A stretch of DNA of 36,008 bases. It comes from Marivirga sp. (lineage in GTDB: Bacteria; Bacteroidota; Bacteroidia; Cytophagales; Cyclobacteriaceae). Positions 25,420-34,835 of this stretch are shown here, in pieces. The position numbers and the translations under genes are program-made. The stretch spans positions 1 to 36,008 of the forward strand of contig NZ_JAGXGF010000145.1 in assembly GCF_024636815.1 (NCBI RefSeq), in the 5' to 3' direction. The notes below the pieces were generated by a model that was given only the letters and a program-made list of their open reading frames with translations, was not told the DNA's origin and searched no databases. Numbering within the stretch: position 1 is the stretch's first letter; every line of letters starts with the position of its first letter.

Positions 25420-25942
25420 AGATTTCTGCATAAACAATTGCCTTTTTAGCACTTTCAGGATCCGACAAGCCTTCTCTTATTTCCCTGGCAAATGAATTTT
25501 CATCCACAGTTTCATCAAATTCTTTAAATCTGTTGCTTTGAGTTGTAACCTCTTCAATATCTACTAATTCATCTATACTTTTTAATTTTTCACCCTTTTT
25601 ATAAAGTTCTTTTAAGGTTTCATCAGCATTTTCATACTCCTCTTGACTTACCTCCTGATTCAAAGGTCTTTCATCAACCTTATCGGATAATGGCTTAATT
25701 TCATCACCTTCACCTAATATTTCATCCTCATCTTGATAAGGCTCTTTTGAGGGGTTTTCACCACTTAATTCGGCCAGTAATTCTTCAAAAGATTTGGGTC
25801 TTCTCTTTTCGCCTGAATTTTGCTCGGAGGATTGGGGCTCAGCTTTTTTCCGGGTTACAGGCTTTTTCTTTTTACCCCTTCCTTTAAATAGGAAATAGAG
25901 AATTGAAAGGACTATATAAATGAGGATTTTGTAATCTTCCAT
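25403..25942 (-). CDS. Hypothetical membrane-anchored acidic protein
   Basis: A 179-residue protein with one N-terminal membrane segment (ILIYIVLSILYFLFKG, residues about 5-20), then a basic patch (GRGKKKKPVTRKK), then a long acidic and probably disordered region. The last 30 residues (REGLSDPESAKKAIVYAEIFNRKY, in part) look like a conserved helical end and resemble a C-terminus shared by uncharacterised Bacteroidota proteins, from memory. The topology suggests a cytoplasmic tail tethered to the inner membrane. It lies 65 nt downstream of the SpoIIE-type phosphatase gene in the same direction. Function unknown. Confidence 0.75.
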   Translation of the reverse strand: MEDYKILIYIVLSILYFLFKGRGKKKKPVTRKKAEPQSSEQNSGEKRRPKSFEELLAELSGENPSKEPYQDEDEILGEGDEIKPLSDKVDERPLNQEVSQEEYENADETLKELYKKGEKLKSIDELVDIEEVTTQSNRFKEFDETVDENSFAREIREGLSDPESAKKAIVYAEIFNRKY

Positions 25943-26007
25943 ACATTAAAATTACTAAAACTTTAGATAAAAAAGCTACACTAGCCTAAGGAAAATATGT
26001 AAAAATC

Positions 26008-27534
26008 CTAATTAAGCTTAAAGCCTATTAATAGCACGTCATCTGTTTGGCTATAACCCTGTTTCCATTCTTCAAATCGCTTATTTAAAATATAATGTTG
26101 ATCCGCCATTTCTTTAACAGAAACTTCCTGAAGTAATGTCCTTAATCTACGAATCATGAATTTCTTATCCTTTGACCCACCAAATTGGTCTTGAAAACCA
26201 TCAGAGAATATATAATAAGTATTTTTAGGATTGTATCTAATAGAATGAGAAGTAAACTCATCTTCTTTATTAATTTTTCGTTTCCCCCCAATGGACATTT
26301 TATCACCTTTAATAACCTCAATTCCCTGTTGTTCATTCACCATTACTAAAGGACTTTTAGCTCCAGCAAAAAGCACAGATTTCTCTTTTTCATCAATTAC
26401 TACAATAGCCGCATCCATGCCATCCTCGTTTTCATTCTCAGATTGTTTTAAATAATTACTTACTCCCAAGTGAAGCTTATTCAATATTTCTGCTGGATCT
26501 GTAACGCCTTCTTGAAGAACAATTTGATTCATATTGGTATCTCCTACCAATGACATAAAAGCACCAGGAACTCCGTGACCCGTACAATCAATAGCTGCTA
26601 TAATTTTCTTCCCCTTAATTTCTGCCGCCCAATAAAAATCTCCTGATACAATATCTCTCGGAAGGAATAGCACAAAAGAATTTGAAAGCATTTTCTTTAT
26701 GTATGCATTCGTTGGCAACATTGCAGATTGTATTCTCTGAGCATATCGAATGCTTCCAATGATATCTCCATTCTGTTTTTCTATAAATTCTTTTTGAGAT
26801 TGCATTGCATCTCGTTGGGAAAGGATTTCCTCCTTTTGCACTTTAAGCTCCTCATTTTGTTCAGAAACTAGGTCACTTTTAAATCTTAAATCCTTTTGAG
26901 CCTTTATCAAACTTTGGTTTCTTTCTTGTAATTCAAAATGAGCTTCTTGCAATGCTACTCGGTGCATGAAATTATTTTTCATGATGTAGTATCTAAAGGA
27001 CGCAATTGAAAAAGCTGCTAATCCAACTACAATCAGGATATTCACACCTTTCAGAAGGAAATAATCCAATATCCCAGCATCACAAAAAAACATGTGCACT
27101 AAAATTTGAATAAGAAAAACAACAAAGAAATTTATTACAAAATAAAAAGGACGAAGAATAACCAAAACAGCACTAGTGATGAATACAGTGGTCATGGAAA
27201 TAACATAGGTCATCCAATCAGAACAATCTACCATATAGGCAGCAGACGTAAACAAACAAAAGGCAATAATTTCAAACAATAGTTCATGACTAAACCTGAA
27301 CTTTTGATGCAATAAAAACACAATCCCCACTATGACCGATGGTCCATATCTAAAAGTATACCAAAGGTTTATATTAGGTTTTTCAATAGACAACTCCGGA
27401 ATTGTGCTAAGTGGAAATAAAAAAATAACCAATATAGCACCCCATCGCGCATAAACATGGCCTATACGTTTATACTCCTCTTTCCAGGCTTTATTCAAAT
27501 TAATACCAAAACTATCTGTTAAATTGAGTTTCAT
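26008..27534 (-). CDS. Membrane SpoIIE-type PP2C phosphatase
   Basis: A 508-residue signalling protein. Residues about 35-190 contain six or so membrane helices, residues about 195-265 a coiled coil (RNQSLIKAQKDLRFKSDLVSEQNEELKVQKEEI, in part), and residues about 270-508 a PP2C/SpoIIE phosphatase domain. The domain shows SGDFYWAAEI and AAIDCTGHGVPGAFMS, which supply the metal-binding aspartates, and YIFSDGFQDQFGG near the end. The usual targets are phospho-serine anti-anti-sigma factors; no such gene is next to it. The layout, membrane sensor-coil-SpoIIE, is common in Bacteroidota. Enzyme class is secure; its signal and substrate are unknown. Confidence 0.92.
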   Translation of the reverse strand: MKLNLTDSFGINLNKAWKEEYKRIGHVYARWGAILVIFLFPLSTIPELSIEKPNINLWYTFRYGPSVIVGIVFLLHQKFRFSHELLFEIIAFCLFTSAAYMVDCSDWMTYVISMTTVFITSAVLVILRPFYFVINFFVVFLIQILVHMFFCDAGILDYFLLKGVNILIVVGLAAFSIASFRYYIMKNNFMHRVALQEAHFELQERNQSLIKAQKDLRFKSDLVSEQNEELKVQKEEILSQRDAMQSQKEFIEKQNGDIIGSIRYAQRIQSAMLPTNAYIKKMLSNSFVLFLPRDIVSGDFYWAAEIKGKKIIAAIDCTGHGVPGAFMSLVGDTNMNQIVLQEGVTDPAEILNKLHLGVSNYLKQSENENEDGMDAAIVVIDEKEKSVLFAGAKSPLVMVNEQQGIEVIKGDKMSIGGKRKINKEDEFTSHSIRYNPKNTYYIFSDGFQDQFGGSKDKKFMIRRLRTLLQEVSVKEMADQHYILNKRFEEWKQGYSQTDDVLLIGFKLN

Positions 27535-27593
27535 TTATGTCTAATATAAATCAAATACGAGATTAACACACTAACTTTGAAAATAAAAATCAT

Positions 27594-29765
27594 TTATCGA
27601 AAATGAGGATAAACGTGCATCTTCATTAATGATTGCACTTTCCTACGTAACCACCTACGTTTAATGTGTTTTATTTGCTCATCGTAATCTTGTTTTATAT
27701 CTATTTTGTAATCAGGTACACTCACCTCAGATGCTTGCTTTACCCAAACAGAATGAATGGTAAAGGCGAACTGCAATTTATCATGATGTAGCTTAGACAC
27801 AGGACCTTTCTTCAAATCAGAAGCATCAAATATCCATATTTCTGAGAAGTAAGAATTAATTTGAGAATTATCTTTCTCTTCACCGATTACTGTACATAAA
27901 ATATAACCATTCAAGGTTTCAGGAATATCATTATTTTGCAACTTACTAGGCACAAACTGCAAAGACCACATATAGGTATCTTTAGGAAAACTGTAGTGAT
28001 CTGTTACTTTCATCGAATTAGTTTCAACCGTCTCCAAAACAAATGGTGCTCCCTTTTGGGTAAATTCGAGCATTTGTTCAGCACTATATACACGATTTCT
28101 TTTTGGATCCTGATAAAGCCTGTACATAAAGTCGGTCAAAAGTTGATCATCCAAACCATAAGCCTGCCAGAAAATGTGTTTGATCTCCTCTACATTCTTA
28201 TCGGGAGAAAGCATATCCCGATAAGTATATAATCCGATCCCCCAGGTATGCGGTCCTGGATCCTTCTCACCTGGCTTCCCTTCCAAATGCAAAAAAACAG
28301 TCTTATCTTCCAGATTATCTCGGTTTTCAACATCTATAACAATCTTTCCTATTTTACCGATGTCCATCTCTCCTACTGCCAACATCCCAACCCTTTGAGG
28401 GTCTATTGGCTTATTATGTAATTTACATTCATCATAATATCTTATCCATTCAGCAGGACATGCGCTACAATTATGCGCTGCATGTAAAGTCACTACTCCA
28501 TCTGGATTTTCATAGTTTGCTGAGAAATGAACGATTTCTACTGGAAGCACAACCTTATGAGCTCTTATTTCTGTATTATCGGGCAATAAGTCTTTTCTGT
28601 GTACAATATAAAGTGTTGAGTAATCATTCTGAGCCCCATCCAATAACTCCCGCAAAAAAGAATCAATCCTTTCATTATTAGGAAATGGATTGTTTAACAT
28701 CACATCTAGCGTGAATTTAAAATTGGTATCTGCCAAGAGAACATAATCTCTAGTGAAACCAATTTGATGCATATTATGCTGAATCTGAATGTTCGATCCA
28801 TTCTCATTAACAATTTTATAGGACTTAGGATTTCTGGCGCCTGTCCACTGTATTAGATAAACTGCATCCTCATTAGAAAAATGTCTCCCTATTAAGTTCC
28901 AATACCAGCCTCTTAGCTTATCCCAAATTGATTTTGGCTCTTCTTCAGAAGCCTCTTCATAAAAGAAATCATTAACCTCTTTTACAACTTGTTCTTTATC
29001 TTCAATTTCTTCCCACCTACTAATTCTCTCTTCTAATTTTCGTTCAATTTCTTCTTCACTACCAAATATTAAATGAAAAATCTCCGTAGCACTGAGTAAA
29101 TTTTTAGTCGTTTTAGTAAAATTAACACTAAATACTTCTTTGGTTTCGGGGTCATAGACAGGATGAGCCGTGGTTAAAACCATTGGAAATGGATTATTTA
29201 AAAAGGGAGGTGTACCTGCTCTCCAAAATTTATTTTCTCCTATTGGTGTGATCAAATCCAAACTCTTAGGATCAAATTCAAAAGGTCTACCAGCATCAAA
29301 AGTAGCCAACAAGCGTGATTGCTCATCTCCAGGTTTACGAAATGGTGTAATGGCAGTATTAATCTGGTTTCTTGTACCCAATTTCATAGACATCCTCGCC
29401 AACCCTCTGTTTTTAAAAGCAATATCCGCATATGGATTATTGGGATTTAAAATAGGACTGGAGGCTATATCAGCATAAAAGCATGGTGTTTTTAATAAAC
29501 GGGTTTTTAGTTTTACTTTTCCAGCCTCTGTCAGATCAAAACGATAAATATAACCATCTCCATTAATAACAGGAGAACCAAATTCCTGATTGAACTCTCC
29601 ATCAGGATTTTTTCTTTCGTAAGGCAAGCCACCACTATTTACAGTTCCAGCACCAGAATTAATAAATACATATCCTGTTAAATCTTCAGGGATTTCTCCT
29701 TCTTTTACTTTAAGTTCGACATCTAAAGGCTCTCGGGTAGAGGTGAGTAAATTAGGATGACTCAT
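27594..29765 (-). CDS. Carotenoid oxygenase (RPE65/CCD family), unusually long
   Basis: Non-haem iron dioxygenase that cleaves carotenoids or related polyenes at a double bond. The four expected iron ligands appear as H201 (AHPVYDPETKEVFSVNF), H333 (HNMHQIGFTRDYVLLAD), H428 (HAAHNCSACP) and H671 (TIHSVWVKQ). At 723 residues it is much longer than the usual 460-540. Part of the excess is a charged, helical insert at about residues 228-300 (GSEEEIERKLEERISRWEEIE) that ends in a hydrophobic WYWNLIGRHF patch, and part is a basic tail after the last ligand. No carotenoid synthesis gene is nearby. The family is clear; the substrate is unknown. Confidence 0.92.
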   Translation of the reverse strand: MSHPNLLTSTREPLDVELKVKEGEIPEDLTGYVFINSGAGTVNSGGLPYERKNPDGEFNQEFGSPVINGDGYIYRFDLTEAGKVKLKTRLLKTPCFYADIASSPILNPNNPYADIAFKNRGLARMSMKLGTRNQINTAITPFRKPGDEQSRLLATFDAGRPFEFDPKSLDLITPIGENKFWRAGTPPFLNNPFPMVLTTAHPVYDPETKEVFSVNFTKTTKNLLSATEIFHLIFGSEEEIERKLEERISRWEEIEDKEQVVKEVNDFFYEEASEEEPKSIWDKLRGWYWNLIGRHFSNEDAVYLIQWTGARNPKSYKIVNENGSNIQIQHNMHQIGFTRDYVLLADTNFKFTLDVMLNNPFPNNERIDSFLRELLDGAQNDYSTLYIVHRKDLLPDNTEIRAHKVVLPVEIVHFSANYENPDGVVTLHAAHNCSACPAEWIRYYDECKLHNKPIDPQRVGMLAVGEMDIGKIGKIVIDVENRDNLEDKTVFLHLEGKPGEKDPGPHTWGIGLYTYRDMLSPDKNVEEIKHIFWQAYGLDDQLLTDFMYRLYQDPKRNRVYSAEQMLEFTQKGAPFVLETVETNSMKVTDHYSFPKDTYMWSLQFVPSKLQNNDIPETLNGYILCTVIGEEKDNSQINSYFSEIWIFDASDLKKGPVSKLHHDKLQFAFTIHSVWVKQASEVSVPDYKIDIKQDYDEQIKHIKRRWLRRKVQSLMKMHVYPHFR

Positions 29766-30015
29766 AGTTTTGGTGTTTTATGTTGATATTTTTCACCACA
29801 TAAATAATAATTTTTCAATTAAAAATTGAGTAATTACAATATTATTTACAATTAAATCTATTTTTTACCAAAAATTAATAATTGAATTCTACTATGATAA
29901 TTCGATCAATGAAGCATTTTTTAAACAGAACATTCCTTATCATTACCCACTTCTCCAAATAAATTATAAATTTGTTATCCGCTTTTTTCTGGCGTAGATT
30001 TTTTGAGTAAGAATT

Positions 30016-33000
30016 ATGCAGCTAACCAAACTTGAAATAAAAGGATTTAAGAGCTTTGGTGACCGAATGGTCATCAATTTTGATAAAGGAATTACCGGTG
30101 TTGTGGGTCCTAACGGATGCGGAAAATCCAATGTGGTAGATGCCATCAGGTGGGTATTGGGTGAACAGAAATCCAGAACGCTTCGCTCGGATAAAATGGA
30201 GAATATCATTTTCAACGGCACCAAAAAGCGAAAACAAAGTAATTTAGCTGAAGTCTCCCTTACTTTCAACAATACCAAAAATCTTCTTCCAACAGAATAT
30301 TCTAATGTCACCATCACAAGAAGATATTATCGAACTGGAGAAAGTGAATACTTATTGAATGGGGTAAGTTGTCGATTGAAGGATATTACCAATCTTTTCA
30401 TGGATACTGGAATTAGCTCTAACAGCTATGCCATTATTGAATTAAAAATGGTGGATGATATCCTAACTGATAAGGATAACTCCAGAAGAGGCTTATTTGA
30501 AGAAGCAGCTGGAATAAGTAAATTCAAAATCAGAAAAAAAGAAACACTAAAAAAATTAACCGATACGGATGCTGATTTAGAAAGAGTGGAAGATTTACTC
30601 TTTGAAATAGAGAAAAACTTAAAATCACTCGAAAAGCAAGCCAAACAAGCTGAAAAATATTATCAATATAAAGGAGAATACAAGGAGAAAAGTATTCTAT
30701 TAGCTAAGAAAACTGTTGCTGATAAAAGAGAAGTTTTTCTTAATCTGAACAAACAAGTTCAGGCAGAAAATGATAAAAAAATCAGTCTAAACAGACAATT
30801 AGCAGAACAGGAAGCTGCTTTAGAAAAGGGCAAATCAGAATTATTACAAAAGGAAAAATTATTGGCTAGCCGTCAAAAAGCACTCAACGAGCATGTCAAT
30901 AAAATCAGGCAGTATGAAAGTGAAAAGAAAATCAAAAATGAAAGATTACGCTTTTTGCAAGATAAAAGTGATAGCCTGAAAAATCAAATAGAGCAGGACA
31001 AGCAAAGTAATGAGCGCGCCTCATTTAGTATCAAGAGTTTAGAGCAAGAAAAGACATCCGCTGAAAAGATTTTCTTTGAGACCGAGCAAAGAGTAGAAGT
31101 CTTAAAGTCTGAATACGAGGAGCAGAAAAATAAAACAGCAGCCATCCGTGAGGAAGTTAATACGTTAAATCAGCAACAAAAAGCACTGCAAAATGAAGTT
31201 TACCAGTTGAACAAATCACTGGAAATCAAAGAGATTCAACTTTCATCTGTAAAGCAAGAACTGGAAAAAAGTAGTACAGATACTACCGAACAATCTGCTA
31301 GCTTAGAAGAGTTTGACAGTAAGCTTGAGGAACTATCAAAGTTATTAAAAGAGAAAAACGAATACCTTTCAAACCTTAAAAGCAAAGAAGATCATCTCAA
31401 TCAGCAAATTGAAGATCATAAAAATACAATTGAATTAATTAGAGAAGAATTAACTCAATCTTCTCGAAAACTAGATGCTAGAGAGAACGAATACAACCTA
31501 ACCAAGTCATTGGTTGATAATTTAGAAGGATTTCCTGAGGCTATAAAATTTCTTAAAAAGAGCTCGAAATGGGGCAAAAATGCACCTCTCCTATCAGATG
31601 TTTTGACATGTTCTGAAGATTACCGCATTACCATTGAAAATTTTCTGGAGCCCTATATGAACTACTATATAGTGGAAACAGAGGCTCAGGCTTTTGAAGC
31701 TGTAAACTTACTAAGTGATGCCAGCAAAGGAAAAGCTCATTTCTTTATCCTAGATAATTTTGAGAAATTTAAGCCAAGCGACTCAAAACTTTATGATCAA
31801 GCCATTGCTGCCACCGAAATTGTAGAATATGATGCTAAATATAAAAAGCTAATTGGTTTCATACTCGACAATGTATATGTAGTAAAAGGCGATTATAATT
31901 CTATTCCTGATGATAAGGATAGCGTTTTCATCACACAAAGCGGAAAGGTTACCAAAAGGAAATTCAGCATGTCTGGAGGTTCCGTAGGGCTTTTTGAAGG
32001 GAAAAGAATTGGTAGAGCCAAAAACCTGGAAAAACTTCAGGTTGAAATAAAAGATTTGAACAAAAAAATAAGCCAAATCAAGGAAAGCTTAGAAAGCCAA
32101 CAAAATGATTTGGATAACCTAAAAGAGCATAGCTACAGAGAAAATATTGAAATCTTGCAATCAGAAATAAATGAGGTCAATTCTGAATATGTTTCTATTA
32201 GAACCAAACAAGAGCAGTTTGCCCAAATGCTCAATAGTGCTGCTAATAAGCGAGAAGGAATGGAGGAGCAGCGAGAAACTTTAATTGAAGAAATTGAGGC
32301 TATCAAACCTGATGCGAGCGAAAAGTCTGATAAACTTAAAGAAATTGAACAAAGGTTGAGTATTATAAGTGAGGACTTAAGTGTTCAAGATGAAATATTA
32401 AGCCAAAAATCATCTTCTTTCAATCAGGAAAATATTGAATTTCATCAGCAGCAAAACAGAGTCAACAGTCTTGAACAGGAAATCGGGTACAAACAAACCG
32501 CTTTTGAAAGCAGCAAAGAAAGACTTGAAAAGAACCAACATGATTTAAAAGAAAATGATGAGGCTATCAAAGGCATCATTGAAACTGCTGAGACCAATGA
32601 TGACGAATTGTTGGGCATGTATGATGAAAAAGAGCAGATTGAGATTGGAGTAAATGATGTAGAGAAAGATTATTATGCCTCTCGTGGTCAGATTGATGAA
32701 ATAGAAAAAGAAACTCGAAATATTCAGCGCAATAAAGAACAAGTGGATGAGCTATTGATGCAAATCCAGAATAATTTAAATGAAACCAAGCTGGAGCTCA
32801 ATAGCGTAAAAGAAAGACTTTCTGTTGAATTTGATATTGATTTAGATAAAATCATGAATTCTGAGGAAGAGGAAGTGGAGACAGAAGAAACAGCTGATGA
32901 TTTAAGAAGTGAAGTAAGTAAATTGAAGGAGAGAATGGACCGCATTGGACCTATTAATCCAATGGCAATGGAAGCTTATGAAGAAATTAAAGAGCGAAAC

Positions 33001-33561
33001 GATTTTATTATAACTCAGCGAGAAGATCTACGAAATGCTAAAGAATCATTACTAAACACCATTAGTGAAATCGATGAAGTAGCTCGAACCAACTTTATTG
33101 AGGCTTACGAAAAAATTAAAGAGAACTTCCAAAAAGTATTCCGTACGCTTTTCACACATGAGGATGAGTGTGATTTACAATTATCCGACCCTGATAACCC
33201 ATTAGAGTCTAAAATTGAAATCATGGCCAAGCCAAAAGGTAAACGACCTTTGACCATCAATCAATTGTCAGGAGGAGAAAAGACCTTGACCGCTACTTCC
33301 CTACTCTTTGCGATTTACTTATTAAAACCAGCCCCATTCTGTATTTTTGATGAGGTAGATGCTCCATTGGATGATGCCAATATTGATAAATTCAATAATA
33401 TCATCAGAGAATTCTCCAAAGAATCGCAGTTCATTATAGTTACCCATAATAAAAGAACAATGTCCAGCACGGATGTGATTTATGGGGTAACCATGGTAGA
33501 ATTAGGAATTTCCAGAGTGGTTCCTGTGGACTTAAGAGAATTGGAAGACACACTGGATTAA
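30016..33561 (+). CDS. smc: Chromosome segregation ATPase SMC
   Basis: Structural-maintenance-of-chromosomes protein, 1181 residues, the normal length. The Walker A motif GPNGCGKS is at residues 31-38. The signature LSGGEKT is at 1084-1090 and Walker B, CIFDEVDAP, has its aspartate-glutamate at 1112-1113. Two long coiled coils (about 170-490 and 670-1000) flank a hinge at about 500-650 (EGFPEAIKFL, with ENFLEPYMNYYIVE). It forms the condensin core with ScpA and ScpB, whose genes are not here. An exact -7 element, TAAATTTG, lies at 29967-29974 but without a -33 partner. A small membrane-protein gene follows by 19 nt. Confidence 0.98.
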   Translation: MQLTKLEIKGFKSFGDRMVINFDKGITGVVGPNGCGKSNVVDAIRWVLGEQKSRTLRSDKMENIIFNGTKKRKQSNLAEVSLTFNNTKNLLPTEYSNVTITRRYYRTGESEYLLNGVSCRLKDITNLFMDTGISSNSYAIIELKMVDDILTDKDNSRRGLFEEAAGISKFKIRKKETLKKLTDTDADLERVEDLLFEIEKNLKSLEKQAKQAEKYYQYKGEYKEKSILLAKKTVADKREVFLNLNKQVQAENDKKISLNRQLAEQEAALEKGKSELLQKEKLLASRQKALNEHVNKIRQYESEKKIKNERLRFLQDKSDSLKNQIEQDKQSNERASFSIKSLEQEKTSAEKIFFETEQRVEVLKSEYEEQKNKTAAIREEVNTLNQQQKALQNEVYQLNKSLEIKEIQLSSVKQELEKSSTDTTEQSASLEEFDSKLEELSKLLKEKNEYLSNLKSKEDHLNQQIEDHKNTIELIREELTQSSRKLDARENEYNLTKSLVDNLEGFPEAIKFLKKSSKWGKNAPLLSDVLTCSEDYRITIENFLEPYMNYYIVETEAQAFEAVNLLSDASKGKAHFFILDNFEKFKPSDSKLYDQAIAATEIVEYDAKYKKLIGFILDNVYVVKGDYNSIPDDKDSVFITQSGKVTKRKFSMSGGSVGLFEGKRIGRAKNLEKLQVEIKDLNKKISQIKESLESQQNDLDNLKEHSYRENIEILQSEINEVNSEYVSIRTKQEQFAQMLNSAANKREGMEEQRETLIEEIEAIKPDASEKSDKLKEIEQRLSIISEDLSVQDEILSQKSSSFNQENIEFHQQQNRVNSLEQEIGYKQTAFESSKERLEKNQHDLKENDEAIKGIIETAETNDDELLGMYDEKEQIEIGVNDVEKDYYASRGQIDEIEKETRNIQRNKEQVDELLMQIQNNLNETKLELNSVKERLSVEFDIDLDKIMNSEEEEVETEETADDLRSEVSKLKERMDRIGPINPMAMEAYEEIKERNDFIITQREDLRNAKESLLNTISEIDEVARTNFIEAYEKIKENFQKVFRTLFTHEDECDLQLSDPDNPLESKIEIMAKPKGKRPLTINQLSGGEKTLTATSLLFAIYLLKPAPFCIFDEVDAPLDDANIDKFNNIIREFSKESQFIIVTHNKRTMSSTDVIYGVTMVELGISRVVPVDLRELEDTLD

Positions 33562-33580
33562 TTAATAATTATTAGGAGTT

Positions 33581-33778
33581 ATGAATAAAGCATTTCTGGT
33601 AAGAATTGGTATTACGGCTTTGGTATTTTGGTTACTTGATTCTTTTATTATGTATTTTTTTAAAGAAGATACAACGCTTTCAGCTCAAATTCAGGAGTCC
33701 TTTTTTAAAGCAATTCTCTTTTCGATCATCTTTGGATTAATCATGAGGAAGAAGTGGCTGAAGAAGGATAAGGAATAA
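33581..33778 (+). CDS. Small membrane protein
   Basis: A 65-residue protein with two hydrophobic segments (residues about 8-28 and 43-58) and a basic C-terminus (RKKWLKKDKE). It lies 19 nt after smc in the same direction, so it is probably cotranscribed. I recognise no family. The charge distribution fits a double-spanning inner-membrane protein with its C-terminus in the cytoplasm. No functional claim is made. Confidence 0.65.
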   Translation: MNKAFLVRIGITALVFWLLDSFIMYFFKEDTTLSAQIQESFFKAILFSIIFGLIMRKKWLKKDKE

Positions 33779-34159
33779 ATTGGGCTTGCTTAAAAACAGA
33801 TTATATAACAAGGATGAACTTTACACCTTTTTTGGCAGTGATTATTAAGTAATAACCTGATTTTCAACAAGTGCAAGCCTTTTTAAGGTAAAAGCCCAAA
33901 TTATTTGCACTAGAAAATCAAATTTTGATTTTCTAGTGCAAATAATTCTCAATAACTGTCCATCAAGCGTCTCTAATCCTCACCAATCATAATTTACATA
34001 AATCCCACCATAGGTAACATTCTGACCTTAAAGGAGTAATCAATAGTATCATTGATGTATTCCAATTTTTTTCATCTTCATATTAGCCCTCATCGGAACC
34101 AATTTCTACAAGCTTAAATAATTTGAATATAACGAACCACTTAAGCATATTTTTAAACT
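33779..34159. other. 381-bp gap rich in inverted repeats
   Basis: It contains TTGGGCTT (33780-33787 approx.) and CTTAAAAA near its left end, with inverse partners TTTTTAAG (about 33880-33887) and AAGCCCAA (33892-33899), then a 49-bp palindrome. The right part (about 33960-34130) holds no open gene, but one frame on the minus strand ends in a short beta-barrel-like peptide. A weak promoter match, TTTG (34122-34125) and TATTTTTA (34148-34155) with a 22-nt spacer, precedes the next gene. Confidence 0.55.
33899..33947. repeat. Perfect 49-bp palindrome
   Basis: The 24-nt arms 33899-33922 and 33924-33947 are exact reverse complements around a single T at 33923, with no mismatch. The core reads GCACTAGAAAATC on the left arm. 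It lies about 120 nt after the small membrane gene and 212 nt before the next gene. It could form a cruciform or, as RNA, a very long hairpin acting as a terminator for the smc transcript. Confidence 0.85.
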
Positions 34160-34831
34160 ATGGAACCGAAAATTAAAACACCTGATGCAACTCAGGTATA
34201 CCAGAAATTCAAGGGACTTATTCTCGATAAAAACCACCCATGTGTAATGGCTCAAAGCAGCTTCAAATTAAATCAGGTAGATTTATTTACTTATGAAATT
34301 ATGGGTTCTGATGAAAGCACTAAAGCCCTTCTGGAGGATCTCAAACACTATATTGATACTTATGATTTTGAAGCCTCTGACTACCGGTCCTTTCTTGCCG
34401 TATTTCCCCAAGAAGAAATTGATTCAGAAGAGCTTTTTGAAGAAAAATTATGGACTCAATTACATACACTCCATTTATTGGATGATCGTGAATGGGATAA
34501 TGAAGTAAGCAATGATCCTGATAGTGCAAAGTTTAGCTTTAGTGTAGGAGGAAAAGCCTTTTATATAGTTGGTATGCATCCAAGAAGCTCACGTATCGCA
34601 AGAAGAAGTCCCTACCCTACTATAGTTTTTAATTTTCATGCGCAATTTGAACAACTCAAAGAAAGAGGAGTCTATCATGAGGTAAGAGATAAAATACGTG
34701 CCCGAGATAAAGAATTGCAGGGTAACATCAACCCTACTGTGAGTGACTTTGGAAAAATAAGTGAAGCAAGTCAATATAGCGGAAGAAATGTAGATCAAGA
34801 ATGGAAATGTCCTTTTCACCCAAAACCATAA
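34160..34831 (+). CDS. YqcI/YcgG family (GntA-like heme N-hydroxylase family) protein
   Basis: A 223-residue protein of the YqcI/YcgG family, which includes GntA, the heme-dependent N-hydroxylase of guanitoxin synthesis that acts on a guanidino group. Diagnostic segments are NHPCVMAQS (residues 25-33), a central GMHPRSSRIARR (138-149) followed by PYPTIVFNFHAQFEQLKERG (in part), then SEASQYSGRNV and the C-terminal WKCPFHP (215-221). No signal peptide or membrane segment, so cytoplasmic. The DUF1989 gene begins 4 nt after its stop, so the two are cotranscribed. No other guanitoxin gene is visible. Family is confident; hydroxylase activity and substrate are inferred. Confidence 0.88.
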   Translation: MEPKIKTPDATQVYQKFKGLILDKNHPCVMAQSSFKLNQVDLFTYEIMGSDESTKALLEDLKHYIDTYDFEASDYRSFLAVFPQEEIDSEELFEEKLWTQLHTLHLLDDREWDNEVSNDPDSAKFSFSVGGKAFYIVGMHPRSSRIARRSPYPTIVFNFHAQFEQLKERGVYHEVRDKIRARDKELQGNINPTVSDFGKISEASQYSGRNVDQEWKCPFHPKP

Positions 34832-34835
34832 ACTT

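Noticed and set aside
30022-33000. Several minus-strand frames opposite smc
   Set aside because: They are antisense shadows of a long, well-supported coding region, with no domain of their own.
33840-33950. Integron attC-like site
   Set aside because: There is no RYYYAAC/GTTRRRY pair, no integrase and no cassette; the palindrome is simply perfect and AT-rich.
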